Shown here piece after piece: positions 23,257-31,442 of a stretch of DNA of 64,000 nucleotides. Made by a program: the position numbers and the translations under genes. The DNA comes from Streptomyces lydicus (lineage in GTDB: Bacteria; Actinomycetota; Actinomycetes; Streptomycetales; Streptomycetaceae): the NCBI RefSeq assembly GCF_000717345.1, contig NZ_JNZA01000005.1, forward strand, positions 1 to 64,000, in the 5' to 3' direction. The notes below the pieces were generated by a model. It saw only the letters and a list, made by a program, of their open reading frames with translations. It was not told the DNA's origin and searched no databases. Each line of letters opens with the position of its first letter. Within the stretch, counting starts at the first letter, position 1.

Positions 23257-23688
23257 GACCGGCACAATAGCCCGCTCCGGGGCCCGGGGAAGGCCCTGGT
23301 CAGCCACTTCCGTTCACTCGTTCGAACGGCCCGTCGGCCGGCCGGCCGGTGGCCCGCGGCGGCGTGACGTATTCCTCACTCATACAAGCCTTCGGATGGG
23401 GGCGCCGTATCCGGGGTACAGTGGTATTGGACCTGCCGAGGAGTCGGTGGGTTTTCCACGAAGCGGATGCCCGGTCGGTGGCCCGATCGGCTCCAAACCG
23501 ACCGCCCTCCGCGGCGGCGCGTACGAGAGGTACGCACCGCAGGAGGCACACCGCTCGCGGCATGAGTGCCTGAGCGTTGGCAGTGGTCCCGCCCCACCGG
23601 CCGCAGGCCGGCCCCGTACAACCCGTACGACGGAGCGGTACGACCCCCTTCGCCGCCTCACGCCGCGTCTCACAGAAGAGGCAAGATT
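23257..23688. other. Intergenic leader of the DEAD-box helicase gene
   Basis: 432 bp. It holds the divergent promoters and probably a long 5' leader for the helicase. AGGAGG at 23541-23546 is followed by ATG AGT GCC TGA at 23562-23573, a three-codon minimal ORF, about 115 bp before the helicase frame begins. A possible -10 TACAGT lies at 23417-23422. No protein-coding frame is convincing here. Confidence 0.4.
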
Positions 23689-25833
23689 CTGTCTACGTTT
23701 CGAGACCTCGGGATTTTCCCCGAGACGGCCGAGGCCCTGGAGGCCGTCGGCATCATCTCCCCCTTTCCGATCCAGGAGCTGACGCTCCCCGTCGCCCTCT
23801 CCGGTAACGACGTCATCGGCCAGGCCAAGACCGGCACCGGCAAGACCCTGGGTTTCGGTCTGCCGCTCATCGAGCGCGTCACGGTCCCGGTGGACGTCGA
23901 GGTGGGCCGGTCCCGGCCCGACCAGCTGACCGAGGCCCCGCAGGCGCTCGTCGTCGTCCCGACCCGTGAGCTGTGCCAGCAGGTCACCAACGACCTGCTC
24001 ACCGCCGGCAAGGTGCGCAACGTCCGGGTGCTGGCCATCTACGGCGGCCGGGCCTACGAGCCGCAGGTCGAGGCGCTGAAGAAGGGCGTCGACGTGATCG
24101 TCGGCACGCCCGGGCGGCTGCTCGACCTCGCCGGCCAGAAGAAGCTGGACCTGTCGAAGGTCCGCACCCTGGTCCTGGACGAGGCCGACGAGATGCTCGA
24201 CCTGGGCTTCCTCCCCGACGTCGAGAAGATCATCCAGCTGCTGCCGGCCAAGCGGCAGACCATGCTGTTCTCCGCGACGATGCCGGGCCAGGTCATCTCG
24301 CTGGCCCGCCGCTACATGTCGCAGCCCACGCACATCCGCGCCACCGCGCCGGACGACGAGGGCCAGACCGTCGCCAACACCACCCAGCACGTCTTCCGCG
24401 CGCACTCCATGGACAAGCCGGAGATGGTCGCGCGGATCCTGCAGGCCGAGGGCCGCGGCCTGGCGATGGTGTTCTGCCGTACGAAGCGGACCGCCGCCGA
24501 CATCGCCGACCAGCTCGCCCGGCGCGGCTTCGCGTCCGGCGCGGTGCACGGCGACCTCGGCCAGGGCGCCCGTGAGCAGGCGCTGCGCGCCTTCCGCAAC
24601 GGCAAGGTGGACGTCCTGGTCTGCACCGACGTCGCCGCCCGCGGCATCGACGTCGAGGGTGTGACCCACGTCATCAACTACCAGTCCCCCGAGGACGAGA
24701 AGACCTACCTGCACCGCATCGGCCGCACCGGCCGGGCGGGCGCCAAGGGCACCGCGGTCACTCTCGTCGACTGGGACGACATCCCGCGCTGGAAGCTGAT
24801 CAACAAGGCGCTGGACCTGGCGTTCGACGACCCGGAGGAGACCTACTCCACCTCGCCGCACCTCTACGAGCAGCTCCGCATCCCGGCGGGCACCAAGGGC
24901 GTGCTGCCGCGCGCCGAGCGCACCCGGGCGGGGCTCGCCGCGGAGGAGCTGGAGGACCTGGGCGAGACCGGCGGCCGTGGCCGCGGACCCCGCCGGGGCA
25001 CCACTGTCGAGGAGGAGCGCCCGCCGCGCACCCGTACGCCGCGGCAGCGCCGCCGTACGCGTGGCGGCGCGACGCCGGACGGCGAGGCCGGATCCGAGGC
25101 GCAGGCGACCGGGTCGCCCGAGGCCGCCGAGGGCACCGACGCCGGGGACGCGCCGGCCGCGCCGCGCCAGCCGCGCCGTCGCCGTCGTACCCGCGCCGGG
25201 CAGTCGTCCGCGGTGACGGCTCCCGCCGAGACCTCCCCCGCCACCGAGGCGGTCGCCGTGATCGCCGACGCGGTGGCCGAGACGGTCGCCGAGGCCGCGC
25301 CCGCCAAGCCGCGCCGCCGCCGGACCCGCAGCGCCGCCAAGGCCGCGGTGGAGACCGCTCCGGCCGTCGTGACGGAAACCGTGACGGAGACCGTCCCGGC
25401 CGCGGAGCCCGTGGCGGAGGCGGCCCCCGCCAAGCCCAAGCGGACCCGTAAGACCGCCGCGGCGAAGGCCGCGGAGGCCGTCGTGGACACCGCCGAAGGC
25501 ACCGTCGAGGCCCCCGCCAAGCCCAAGCGGACGCGGAAGACCGCCGCGGCGAAGGCCGCGGAGGCCGCCGTGGACACCGCCGAAGGCACCGAGGCCGCTC
25601 CGGCCAAGCCCAAGCGGACGCGCAAGACCGCCGCCGCCAAGGCCGCCGAGGCCGCCGTGGACACCGCCGAAGGCACCGTCGAGGCACCCGCCAAGCCCAA
25701 GCGGACCCGTAAGGCCGCCGCCGCCAAGCCGGCCGTGGACGGCGCGGACGCCGCCGAGGCCAAGGAGGCCAAGCCGGTGCGCCGCCGCACCCGGGCCAAG
25801 GCCCCCGCGGCAGAGGCCACGCCCGAGAGCTGA
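23689..25833 (+). CDS. DEAD-box ATP-dependent RNA helicase (RhlE-like) with repeated basic tail
   Basis: About 714 aa. Q motif FPIQELTLP, Walker A AKTGTGKT, PTRELCQQ, TPGRLLDL, DEADEML, SATMPGQ, DVLVCTDVAARGID and HRIGRTGRAG form a complete core. Residues from about 450 on are Arg/Pro-rich, then four in-phase 29-residue repeats around AKPKRTRKTAAAKAAEA, histone-tail-like and probably RNA-binding. No ATG/GTG fits the conserved N-terminus STFRDLGIFPE. A CTG at 23689 preceded by GAGG-CAAGATT is the best-placed start. The GTG at 23566 would add 41 poorly conserved residues and has no good ribosome site. The likely role is RNA unwinding in degradation or ribosome assembly. Long leader upstream, terminator at 25846. 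Confidence 0.93.
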   Translation: MSTFRDLGIFPETAEALEAVGIISPFPIQELTLPVALSGNDVIGQAKTGTGKTLGFGLPLIERVTVPVDVEVGRSRPDQLTEAPQALVVVPTRELCQQVTNDLLTAGKVRNVRVLAIYGGRAYEPQVEALKKGVDVIVGTPGRLLDLAGQKKLDLSKVRTLVLDEADEMLDLGFLPDVEKIIQLLPAKRQTMLFSATMPGQVISLARRYMSQPTHIRATAPDDEGQTVANTTQHVFRAHSMDKPEMVARILQAEGRGLAMVFCRTKRTAADIADQLARRGFASGAVHGDLGQGAREQALRAFRNGKVDVLVCTDVAARGIDVEGVTHVINYQSPEDEKTYLHRIGRTGRAGAKGTAVTLVDWDDIPRWKLINKALDLAFDDPEETYSTSPHLYEQLRIPAGTKGVLPRAERTRAGLAAEELEDLGETGGRGRGPRRGTTVEEERPPRTRTPRQRRRTRGGATPDGEAGSEAQATGSPEAAEGTDAGDAPAAPRQPRRRRRTRAGQSSAVTAPAETSPATEAVAVIADAVAETVAEAAPAKPRRRRTRSAAKAAVETAPAVVTETVTETVPAAEPVAEAAPAKPKRTRKTAAAKAAEAVVDTAEGTVEAPAKPKRTRKTAAAKAAEAAVDTAEGTEAAPAKPKRTRKTAAAKAAEAAVDTAEGTVEAPAKPKRTRKAAAAKPAVDGADAAEAKEAKPVRRRTRAKAPAAEATPES
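25432..25751 (+). repeat. 87-bp tandem repeat encoding the helicase tail
   Basis: AAGCCCAAGCGGAC recurs at 25432, 25519, 25606 and 25693, exactly 87 bp apart, so the 29-residue unit (AKPKRTRK, then AAAKAAEA, then VDTAEG) stays in phase. The last unit is divergent. Copy number probably varies between strains. Confidence 0.9.
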
Positions 25834-25845
25834 CGCCCGTACGGT

Positions 25846-25887
25846 CCGACGACCCGGCCCCGCACACCGCGGGTGCCGGGTCGTCGG
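25846..25887 (+). terminator. Terminator after the helicase gene
   Basis: Perfect 13-bp stem CCGACGACCCGGC (25846-25858) / GCCGGGTCGTCGG (25875-25887), 16-nt loop, 13 bp after the helicase stop. Confidence 0.7.
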
Positions 25888-25931
25888 CGTCCCGGCCCGG
25901 TTTTGCCGGCCGGCCCGGATAATCTCGGTCC

Positions 25932-26798
25932 ATGAGCAGGCCGACCGTCCTCACGCTGCCCCCGTGCGCCCGCGCGTACCGACTCGACACCGAGCGCGGT
26001 TCCTTCGCCGTGCACGACGCCCGTCCGGAGGGCGCACCGATCGGGACCGCGGTGCTGGTGCCCGGATTCACCGGCAGCAAGGAGGACTTCATCGCCTTGC
26101 TGGAGCCGCTCGCCGCGGCCGGGTTCCGGGCGGTCGCGGTGGACGGCCGCGGCCAGCACGAGTCACCGGGCCCGCGCGAGGAACAGGCTTATGCGCAACG
26201 GGAGTTGGCGCTGGACGTACTGGCCCAGGCGTGGGCGGTGCGGGAGGCCGACGGCGGTCCGCTGCATCTGCTGGGGCACTCGCTGGGCGGGCTGGTCACC
26301 CGGGCCGCGGTGCTGCTGGACGCGGCCCCGTTCCGCTCGCTGACCGTGCTCAGCTCCGGGCCCGCGGCCATCGACGCGGCCCAGCAGGTCCGGGTGCGGA
26401 TGCTGATCGACGCGCTCGGCCGGCTCGACATGGAGAGCGTCTGGCAGGCGATGCGCGAGTTGGACCCGCCGGAGGCGGCGGACGCGGCGACTCCCCCGGA
26501 GATCGGCGCGTTTCTGCACCGCCGTTGGCTGAACACCGTTCCCGAGCAGCTGATCGCGACCGGCCGGCAGATGCTGGAGGAGCCCGACCGGGTGGCGGAA
26601 CTGTGCCGTACGGGGCTGCCGGTGCACGTGGTGTCCGGCGCGGTCGACTACGCCTGGCCGGTCCCGTCGATGGACGAGATGGCGGTGCGGCTGTCGGCCC
26701 GCCGCACGGTCATCGAGGGCGCGGAGCACTCGCCCAACGCGGAGCGCCCGGAGAAGACGGCCGAGGCGCTGACGGGGTTCTGGAGCGGGGTGGGGTAG
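25932..26798 (+). CDS. Alpha/beta hydrolase (lysophospholipase-like)
   Basis: 288 aa. Oxyanion region LVPGFTGSKEDF, nucleophile GHSLGG, acid in SGAVDYAWP, and catalytic His in GAEHSPNAE. VAVDGRGQHESPGPREE precedes the elbow. No signal peptide, so cytoplasmic. The substrate is unknown. It stands alone behind the helicase terminator and is followed 153 bp later by the SRPBCC gene. Confidence 0.88.
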   Translation: MSRPTVLTLPPCARAYRLDTERGSFAVHDARPEGAPIGTAVLVPGFTGSKEDFIALLEPLAAAGFRAVAVDGRGQHESPGPREEQAYAQRELALDVLAQAWAVREADGGPLHLLGHSLGGLVTRAAVLLDAAPFRSLTVLSSGPAAIDAAQQVRVRMLIDALGRLDMESVWQAMRELDPPEAADAATPPEIGAFLHRRWLNTVPEQLIATGRQMLEEPDRVAELCRTGLPVHVVSGAVDYAWPVPSMDEMAVRLSARRTVIEGAEHSPNAERPEKTAEALTGFWSGVG

Positions 26799-26951
26799 CC
26801 GGCCCGGCTCCCCGCCGGCCCGGGCGGTGCCTCCCGGTTCGGCCGGGTGGGCGGTGCCGTCAGGACAGCGCGGGGCGGCTGGGCGAGCATCGAAGGGGGC
26901 GGGCGGCCACCGGCGGCCGGCCGCCACCGGCTCCGTACGAAGGGCTCGACC

Positions 26952-27413
26952 ATGACCGAGAGTTCCCAGGACGACCCGCACGGCATCGCGCTCAACCGGA
27001 CCTTCGACGCCCGGCGTGAGCTGGTCTTCGAAGCGTGGACGACGCCCGCGCACTTCGCGTACTGGTTCGGCGGCGAACTGCCGGTGCCGGTGGAGCGGAT
27101 GACGATGGATGTGCGGCCCGGCGGGGTGTGGAGCCTGGTGATGCTGACGCCGGACGGCGGCGAGCTGCCGTTCTCGGGGATCTACCGCGAGGTGGCGCCG
27201 CCCGAGCACCTGGAGTTCACGCTCACCGACGAGGCGGCGCCGCACGGCGCGGAGGGCGAGCTGGTCCGGGTCCGGCTGACCGACCTCGGGGACCGTACGG
27301 AGATGGCGTTCCGTCAGGTCGGCGGCCATCTCGGCGCGGAGCAGTACCAGCAGGCCGAAGCGGGCTGGGCGGGCTTCTTCGACCGGCTCGGCGAACTGCT
27401 CGGCCGGGCCTGA
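26952..27413 (+). CDS. SRPBCC (AHSA1/CalC-type) domain protein
   Basis: 153 aa from ATG 26952 (AAGGGC upstream). FDARRELVFEAWTTPAHFAY, WFGGELPVPVERMTMDVRPG, and the C-terminal GWAGFFDRLGELL are typical of the Bet v1-like AHSA1 group, which binds small hydrophobic ligands in a helix-grip cavity. No catalytic role can be inferred. It converges with the NYN gene across a hairpin. Confidence 0.88.
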   Translation: MTESSQDDPHGIALNRTFDARRELVFEAWTTPAHFAYWFGGELPVPVERMTMDVRPGGVWSLVMLTPDGGELPFSGIYREVAPPEHLEFTLTDEAAPHGAEGELVRVRLTDLGDRTEMAFRQVGGHLGAEQYQQAEAGWAGFFDRLGELLGRA

Positions 27414-27417
27414 GCGC

Positions 27418-27445
27418 GAGCCGCCGGCCGACCGGCGGGCGGCTC
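27418..27445. terminator. Hairpin between convergent SRPBCC and NYN genes
   Basis: GAGCCGCC (27418-27425) pairs with GGCGGCTC (27438-27445). The GC-rich interior can pair further. It sits over the NYN stop codon. Confidence 0.5.
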
Positions 27446-28370
27446 AGTACTGCCCCTGTACGTGCTCCCAGAAGCCGTCCCGCAGGACCCGGCGCAGATC
27501 GGCGTGGCCGCGCAGGGAGTGCCGCAGCAGCGCCTCCGCGGCGGTCAGCAGCTCCTGGTCGACGGTGCCGGGCAGATACGGGTGGCCGGGCAGGAGTTCG
27601 GCGACCCATTCCCGGCCGCGCTCCGACAGCCACTGGGCGGCGACCCTGGCCCCCACGAAGCGGACCTCCTCCCGGCTGGGCGCCGGGCCCTCACCGGCCG
27701 CCGGGTCGGCGTACTCGGCGCCGATGCGGCGGGTGACGTAGGGCTTGCAGAACGCCAGGTCGAAGGTGCGTGCGCTGTCGACCTCCCACAGCAGCGGCTC
27801 GGCCTGGTTGCGGCCGCCCGGCGCCTCGATGCCCCACAGGTGCACCCGCGCGCCGTAGCCCTGCGCCGCCTCGACGGCGGAGACCAGGTCCTCGTCACCG
27901 CCGATGAGGACGGCGTCGCTGATCGCGCGGTGCCGCGCCAGCGACTCCAGGTCCGAGCGGATCAGGGAGTCGACGCCCTTCTGCTGGTTGTTGGCGTTGA
28001 GGTTGCCGAGCCTGACCTTCACGTCGGGCAGCTCGGCGATCCGCTGCTGCTCCTGGGTGTGGATGCGGCGGCGGGCGCCGTCGTACCAGTAGACGCGCAG
28101 CAGCCGGCTGTCCGCGAAGATCGTTCTGGCCTTGTCGATGAACGCCTCGATGAGCCCCTCGGCGTCCAGCTCGAAGCCCTTGCGGTCCTCCGTGCCGGTG
28201 ACGAGCTTGCCGACCGCGGCGTAGACGTAGCCCGCGTCGACGAAGGCCGCGTGGGTGGACGGAGAGGTGGCGACCTCGGCGAGCACCCGGGTGAGCAGTT
28301 CGTTGGTGCGCTCGATGCCCGCGGCGAGCGCGGCGAGGTCGGTGGGGCCCGTGGGCTGGACGTCGTTCAT
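27444..28370 (-). CDS. NYN-domain (PIN-like) nuclease family protein
   Basis: 308 aa from ATG 28370 (MNDVQPTGPT). The NYN/LabA-like domain at about residues 40-205 has acidic positions FVDAGYV, KGVDSLIRSDL and IGGDEDLVSAVEAA, matching the three-Asp metal site of PIN-like RNases. The C-terminal 100 residues (REWVAELLPGHPYLPGTVDQ) look like a winged-helix or OST-HTH-like module. The role is likely RNA cleavage or RNA binding; the target is unknown. It is divergent from a 50-aa conserved small gene. Confidence 0.82.
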   Translation of the reverse strand: MNDVQPTGPTDLAALAAGIERTNELLTRVLAEVATSPSTHAAFVDAGYVYAAVGKLVTGTEDRKGFELDAEGLIEAFIDKARTIFADSRLLRVYWYDGARRRIHTQEQQRIAELPDVKVRLGNLNANNQQKGVDSLIRSDLESLARHRAISDAVLIGGDEDLVSAVEAAQGYGARVHLWGIEAPGGRNQAEPLLWEVDSARTFDLAFCKPYVTRRIGAEYADPAAGEGPAPSREEVRFVGARVAAQWLSERGREWVAELLPGHPYLPGTVDQELLTAAEALLRHSLRGHADLRRVLRDGFWEHVQGQY

Positions 28371-28575
28371 ACCGGACCCATTGTCCGGGCGCCCGCTCCG
28401 CGGGCACAAGCGCTCCACCAGGCAGTATTTAGACCGTCGAAACTTTTCTTTAGCGTAGGGAATGATTGCAGGGTGCGGGTCGTTGTACCCGACGGAACGC
28501 CTGGCAGCGACGCCACGCCCTCCACCTCATTTGTGAAGTTCTCCGCAGGAGGATCAGACGAAGGGAGAAGCCCTT

Positions 28576-28728
28576 ATGCGCTTCGAGATCATGCGCCTGG
28601 ACGATGTCGACGGGACCGCCGTGGACAGCACCGTCGTGGACGCCGCCTCCGTCAACCGGATCGTGCAGCAGGCCGCCGCAATCGGCCAGCGCATCTACAT
28701 TCGCCCGGCCGACACCGCCGCCCGTTGA
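28576..28728 (+). CDS. Conserved 50-aa small protein
   Basis: ATG 28576 with AAGGGAGAAG 6-7 nt upstream. MRFEIMRLDDVDGTAVDSTV, VDAASVNRIVQQAAAIGQRI, and YIRPADTAAR form an amphipathic alpha/beta mini-domain. I recognise very similar 50-residue proteins in other streptomycetes, but no function. It is preceded by an unusually A/T-rich stretch (28425-28465) that probably holds its promoter, and followed by a bidirectional hairpin. Confidence 0.82.
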   Translation: MRFEIMRLDDVDGTAVDSTVVDAASVNRIVQQAAAIGQRIYIRPADTAAR

Positions 28729-28769
28729 TTCCTTACGACGCCCGCTGATACGGGATGCACCCGACGCCG

Positions 28770-28805
28770 CAGCGCCCCGTACGAACACGTCGTACGGGGG
28801 CGCTG
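28770..28805. terminator. Bidirectional terminator
   Basis: CAGCGCCCCGTACGA (28770-28784) / TCGTACGGGGGCGCTG (28790-28805), one bulged G, 5-nt loop. It separates the 50-aa gene from the convergent MarC gene. Confidence 0.75.
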
Positions 28806-28830
28806 CCGTGTCCGGGACCGCAGGCGGGGG

Positions 28831-29436
28831 TCAGGCCGCCTGGATCACCTGCAGCACGCCGTTGATGATCTGCTGCACGGCCAGCGCGGAGAGCATCATG
28901 CCCGCCAGCCGCGTCACCAGGACCACCCCGCCGTCCTTGATCACCCGGATGATCACCAGCGAGAACCGCATCACCAGGTAGAGCACCACGTGGATCGCCG
29001 CGATCGCCACCCACACCGAGACCTGCGCGGCGAACCCGTGCGCGTGCTGCACCGCGAGGATCACCGACACGATCGCGCCCGGCCCGGCCAGCAGCGGCAT
29101 GCCCAGCGGCACCAGCGCCACATTGACATCCTTGGTCTGGGTGGGCTCCTCCGACTTGCCGGTGAGCAGGTCCAGCGCGACGAGCAGGAGCAGCAGACCG
29201 CCCGCGATCATCAGCGCGGGCGTCGAGATGTGCAGCCGGCCCAGGATCTGCCGGCCGAAGAGGCCGAAGACGGCGATGACGCAGAACGCGACGGTGGCCG
29301 CCTGCCAGGCCATCCGGCGCTGCACCTTGGCGGGCCGGCCGGAGGTCAGGGCCAGGAAGATCGGAGTGATGCCGGGCGGGTCCATGATCACGAAAAGCGT
29401 GACGAAGAGAGTACTGAAGACGGCGACGTCGAACAC
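28831..29436 (-). CDS. MarC-family integral membrane protein
   Basis: 201 aa from GTG 29436 (AAGG 9 nt upstream), which gives the usual MarC length. About six helices: DVAVFSTLFVTLFVIMDPPG, TVAFCVIAVFGLFGRQIL, ALMIAGGLLLLLVALDLLTG, LVPLGMPLLAGPGAIVSVIL, VWVAIAAIHVVLYLVM and LVTRLAGMMLSALAVQQI. The MDPPG and LAGPGA turns are family landmarks. The family's substrate is unresolved; the original antibiotic-resistance link has been withdrawn. It lies 95 bp downstream of the PHP gene on the same strand. Confidence 0.9.
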   Translation of the reverse strand: MFDVAVFSTLFVTLFVIMDPPGITPIFLALTSGRPAKVQRRMAWQAATVAFCVIAVFGLFGRQILGRLHISTPALMIAGGLLLLLVALDLLTGKSEEPTQTKDVNVALVPLGMPLLAGPGAIVSVILAVQHAHGFAAQVSVWVAIAAIHVVLYLVMRFSLVIIRVIKDGGVVLVTRLAGMMLSALAVQQIINGVLQVIQAA

Positions 29437-29531
29437 GGTGATGGCCTTGCGAGAGGTGGTACGGGCGAGCAGGGGGTCACGGGCCGGCGCGGCGCGCACG
29501 GGCCCGTAGGAGGGGAAGAGCCGAGCGGTCG

Positions 29532-30383
29532 TCAGCCGCCCGCGCCGGGAACGGGGAAGGCGCCGGTCGCACGGCGCACGATCTCGCCGTAGATCTCGGG
29601 GTCGGTGGTGTACTCGCCGAGGCGACAGGTCTTACGGCTGCCGTGGTAGTCGCTGGAGCCGGTGGTGAGCAGGCCGAGGTCGGCGGCCGTGCCGCGCAGT
29701 CGCGCACGGGTCGGCGCGTCGTGGTCCATGTGGTCGACCTCGATGCCGTCGAGGCCGGCCGTGGCGAGTGCGGCAATCGCGCTCTCCGGTACGCAGCGGC
29801 CGCGCTTGACGGCCAGCGGGTGCGCGAAGACCGCGACCCCGCCCGCGCCCTTGATCAGCCGGAGCGCCTCGAACGGGTCGAGCTCGTGCTTCTCCACGTA
29901 CGCCGGGCCGTCGCTGGCGAGCAGCGAGCTGAAGGCGTCGTTGACCGAGCCGACCACGCCCAGCTCCACGAGGGCGGTGGCGATGTGCGGCCGCCCCACG
30001 GCACCGTCCCCGGCGATCCGCGCGACCTGCTCCCAGGTGACGGGGATGCCGAGGTCCTGCAGCTTGCCGACGATGCCGCGGGCGCGCGGCACCCGGTCGT
30101 CGCGCACCAGCTCGCGCTCGCGGGCGAGTTCGGGCTCCTCGGGGTCGAAGAGGTAGGCGAGCATGTGGAGGCTCACCCCGTCGAGCCGGCAGGAGAGTTC
30201 GGCGCCGGTGACCAGCGTCAGCCCCTCGGGCAGCGCGGCGCGCGCCTCGGCGTGTCCGGCGACGGTGTCGTGGTCGGTCAGCGCGACGACGTCCAGCCCG
30301 CAGGCCGCCGCGTTGCGCACCAGCTCCGCGGGGGTGTCCGTGCCGTCGGACGCCGTGGAGTGGGTGTGCAGGTCGATGCGCAC
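29532..30383 (-). CDS. PHP-domain phosphoesterase
   Basis: 283 aa from GTG 30383, which makes the protein begin MRIDLHTHSTASDG, the first PHP metal motif. Other metal ligands: ALTDHDTVAG, TGAELSC, FAHPLAV, and TGSSDYHG. This is the short PHP group that includes RNase AM (YciV) and 3',5'-nucleoside bisphosphate phosphatases, with three divalent metals. The reaction is likely removal of phosphate from 5'-nucleotides or RNA ends (family inference). Cytoplasmic. It may be cotranscribed with marC. Confidence 0.9.
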   Translation of the reverse strand: MRIDLHTHSTASDGTDTPAELVRNAAACGLDVVALTDHDTVAGHAEARAALPEGLTLVTGAELSCRLDGVSLHMLAYLFDPEEPELARERELVRDDRVPRARGIVGKLQDLGIPVTWEQVARIAGDGAVGRPHIATALVELGVVGSVNDAFSSLLASDGPAYVEKHELDPFEALRLIKGAGGVAVFAHPLAVKRGRCVPESAIAALATAGLDGIEVDHMDHDAPTRARLRGTAADLGLLTTGSSDYHGSRKTCRLGEYTTDPEIYGEIVRRATGAFPVPGAGG

Positions 30384-30550
30384 GACACGGACTCCAGACT
30401 GCTGCGGGACGGGCGGACGGGCACGAGGGCCGGGGTCCGGGGCGGACACCGGGCGCGGGGGCACCGTGGGGGGACCTCAGAAGGATACCGGCCGGCCGGC
30501 GTCCGCCGCCCGGCACCGGTGGGCCGCACCGGGGCGGCGGCCCTCCCCGT

Positions 30551-31189
30551 TCAGCTCAGGATCCGCGGCGAGAGCGCCCCGCACGGCAGCAGGTCCACCT
30601 CGGCGCCGGCCTCGCGCAGATCCGTCAGCACCAGCTCGTCGTACATCAGCACCCCGGACTTCTCGGGCCAGGCGATCGCCCACAGCCACAGCCCGCGCGC
30701 CTCGCCCGCGTAGACCGCGCGGTCCGAGGGCGCGCCGTCGACGTGCCACAGCGGGGTCGGACGGCCGGCGGCGAGCACCTTGGCGTGCGGCGCGGTGTCG
30801 ACGCACATCCGGGAGCCGGGGTCGAGGCCGTCGATACCGGCGTAGCGCGCGCCCAGTCCGACGCCCAGTTCCTCGGCGATCAGCAGGAGTTCACCGGGTC
30901 CGCCGAGCGGGCCGGGGCCCGAGCAGGCCACCGCGGTCGCCCGGCCGCCGCCGCGGTCGTCGCCCGCACAGGCCACACCGGTGAACAGCCAGCCCACCGG
31001 CAGCGGCCACGGCATCCACACGGGCACCTGTGCGCGGTGCACGACGACGCCGAGCGCCTCGACGCTCGGCGGGACGACCGGCTGCAGCGGATGCACGGTG
31101 CCGTGCACGGCGCACTGCCAGGTGTCGGAGAAGAGACCGGGCGCCCGCACCCGGCCTCCGCACTTCGGGCAACTGGGTTCGCCCCTCAT
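30551..31189 (-). CDS. DUF6758 family protein with N-terminal zinc ribbon
   Basis: 212 aa. MRGEPSCPKCGGRVRAPG carries CPKC, and FSDTWQCAVHG supplies a further Cys and His: a probable zinc ribbon. The body (VPVWMPWPLPVGWLFTGVA, LGGPGELLLIAEELGVGLGA) and the end TDLREAGAEVDLLPCGALSP are strongly conserved in streptomycetes, but function is unknown. A TTG at 31198 has GGGGAGG 4 nt upstream; ATG 31189 is the family start. Both are possible. Confidence 0.82.
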   Translation of the reverse strand: MRGEPSCPKCGGRVRAPGLFSDTWQCAVHGTVHPLQPVVPPSVEALGVVVHRAQVPVWMPWPLPVGWLFTGVACAGDDRGGGRATAVACSGPGPLGGPGELLLIAEELGVGLGARYAGIDGLDPGSRMCVDTAPHAKVLAAGRPTPLWHVDGAPSDRAVYAGEARGLWLWAIAWPEKSGVLMYDELVLTDLREAGAEVDLLPCGALSPRILS

Positions 31190-31326
31190 AAGGACCAACG
31201 GTCCTCCCCGCCCGCCGCCGCGTCAAGGACGATCACTCGACCGGTGTGCCCAAAATCACGTACCGCGCCCCGGATTTGACCCCTTTCAAGGCCGCGCCGG
31301 ACCCCCACCCGAAGGGTAGTTGCAGC

Positions 31327-31356
31327 TTGCATCCTTTAGGTGGGCTAACTTATTGT
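31327..31356 (+). promoter_or_regulatory. Promoter with a DtxR/DmdR1-like iron box, upstream of the MFS gene
   Basis: -35 TTGCAT (31327-31332), 18-nt spacer, -10 TATTGT (31351-31356). Overlapping it at 31335-31353, TTTAGGTGGGCTAACTTAT matches 13 of 19 positions of the actinobacterial iron-repressor consensus TTAGGTTAGGCTAACCTAA. The position over the spacer and -10 fits repression. Iron control of the MFS gene is inference. Confidence 0.45.
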
Positions 31357-31442
31357 GTGTAAACGTCAACGATCTCGCGCGACCGCCCGCCGGCCGCCGG
31401 GGATCACCGCCACGCACCCGGCAACGGAAGGGGAACCGCAGC

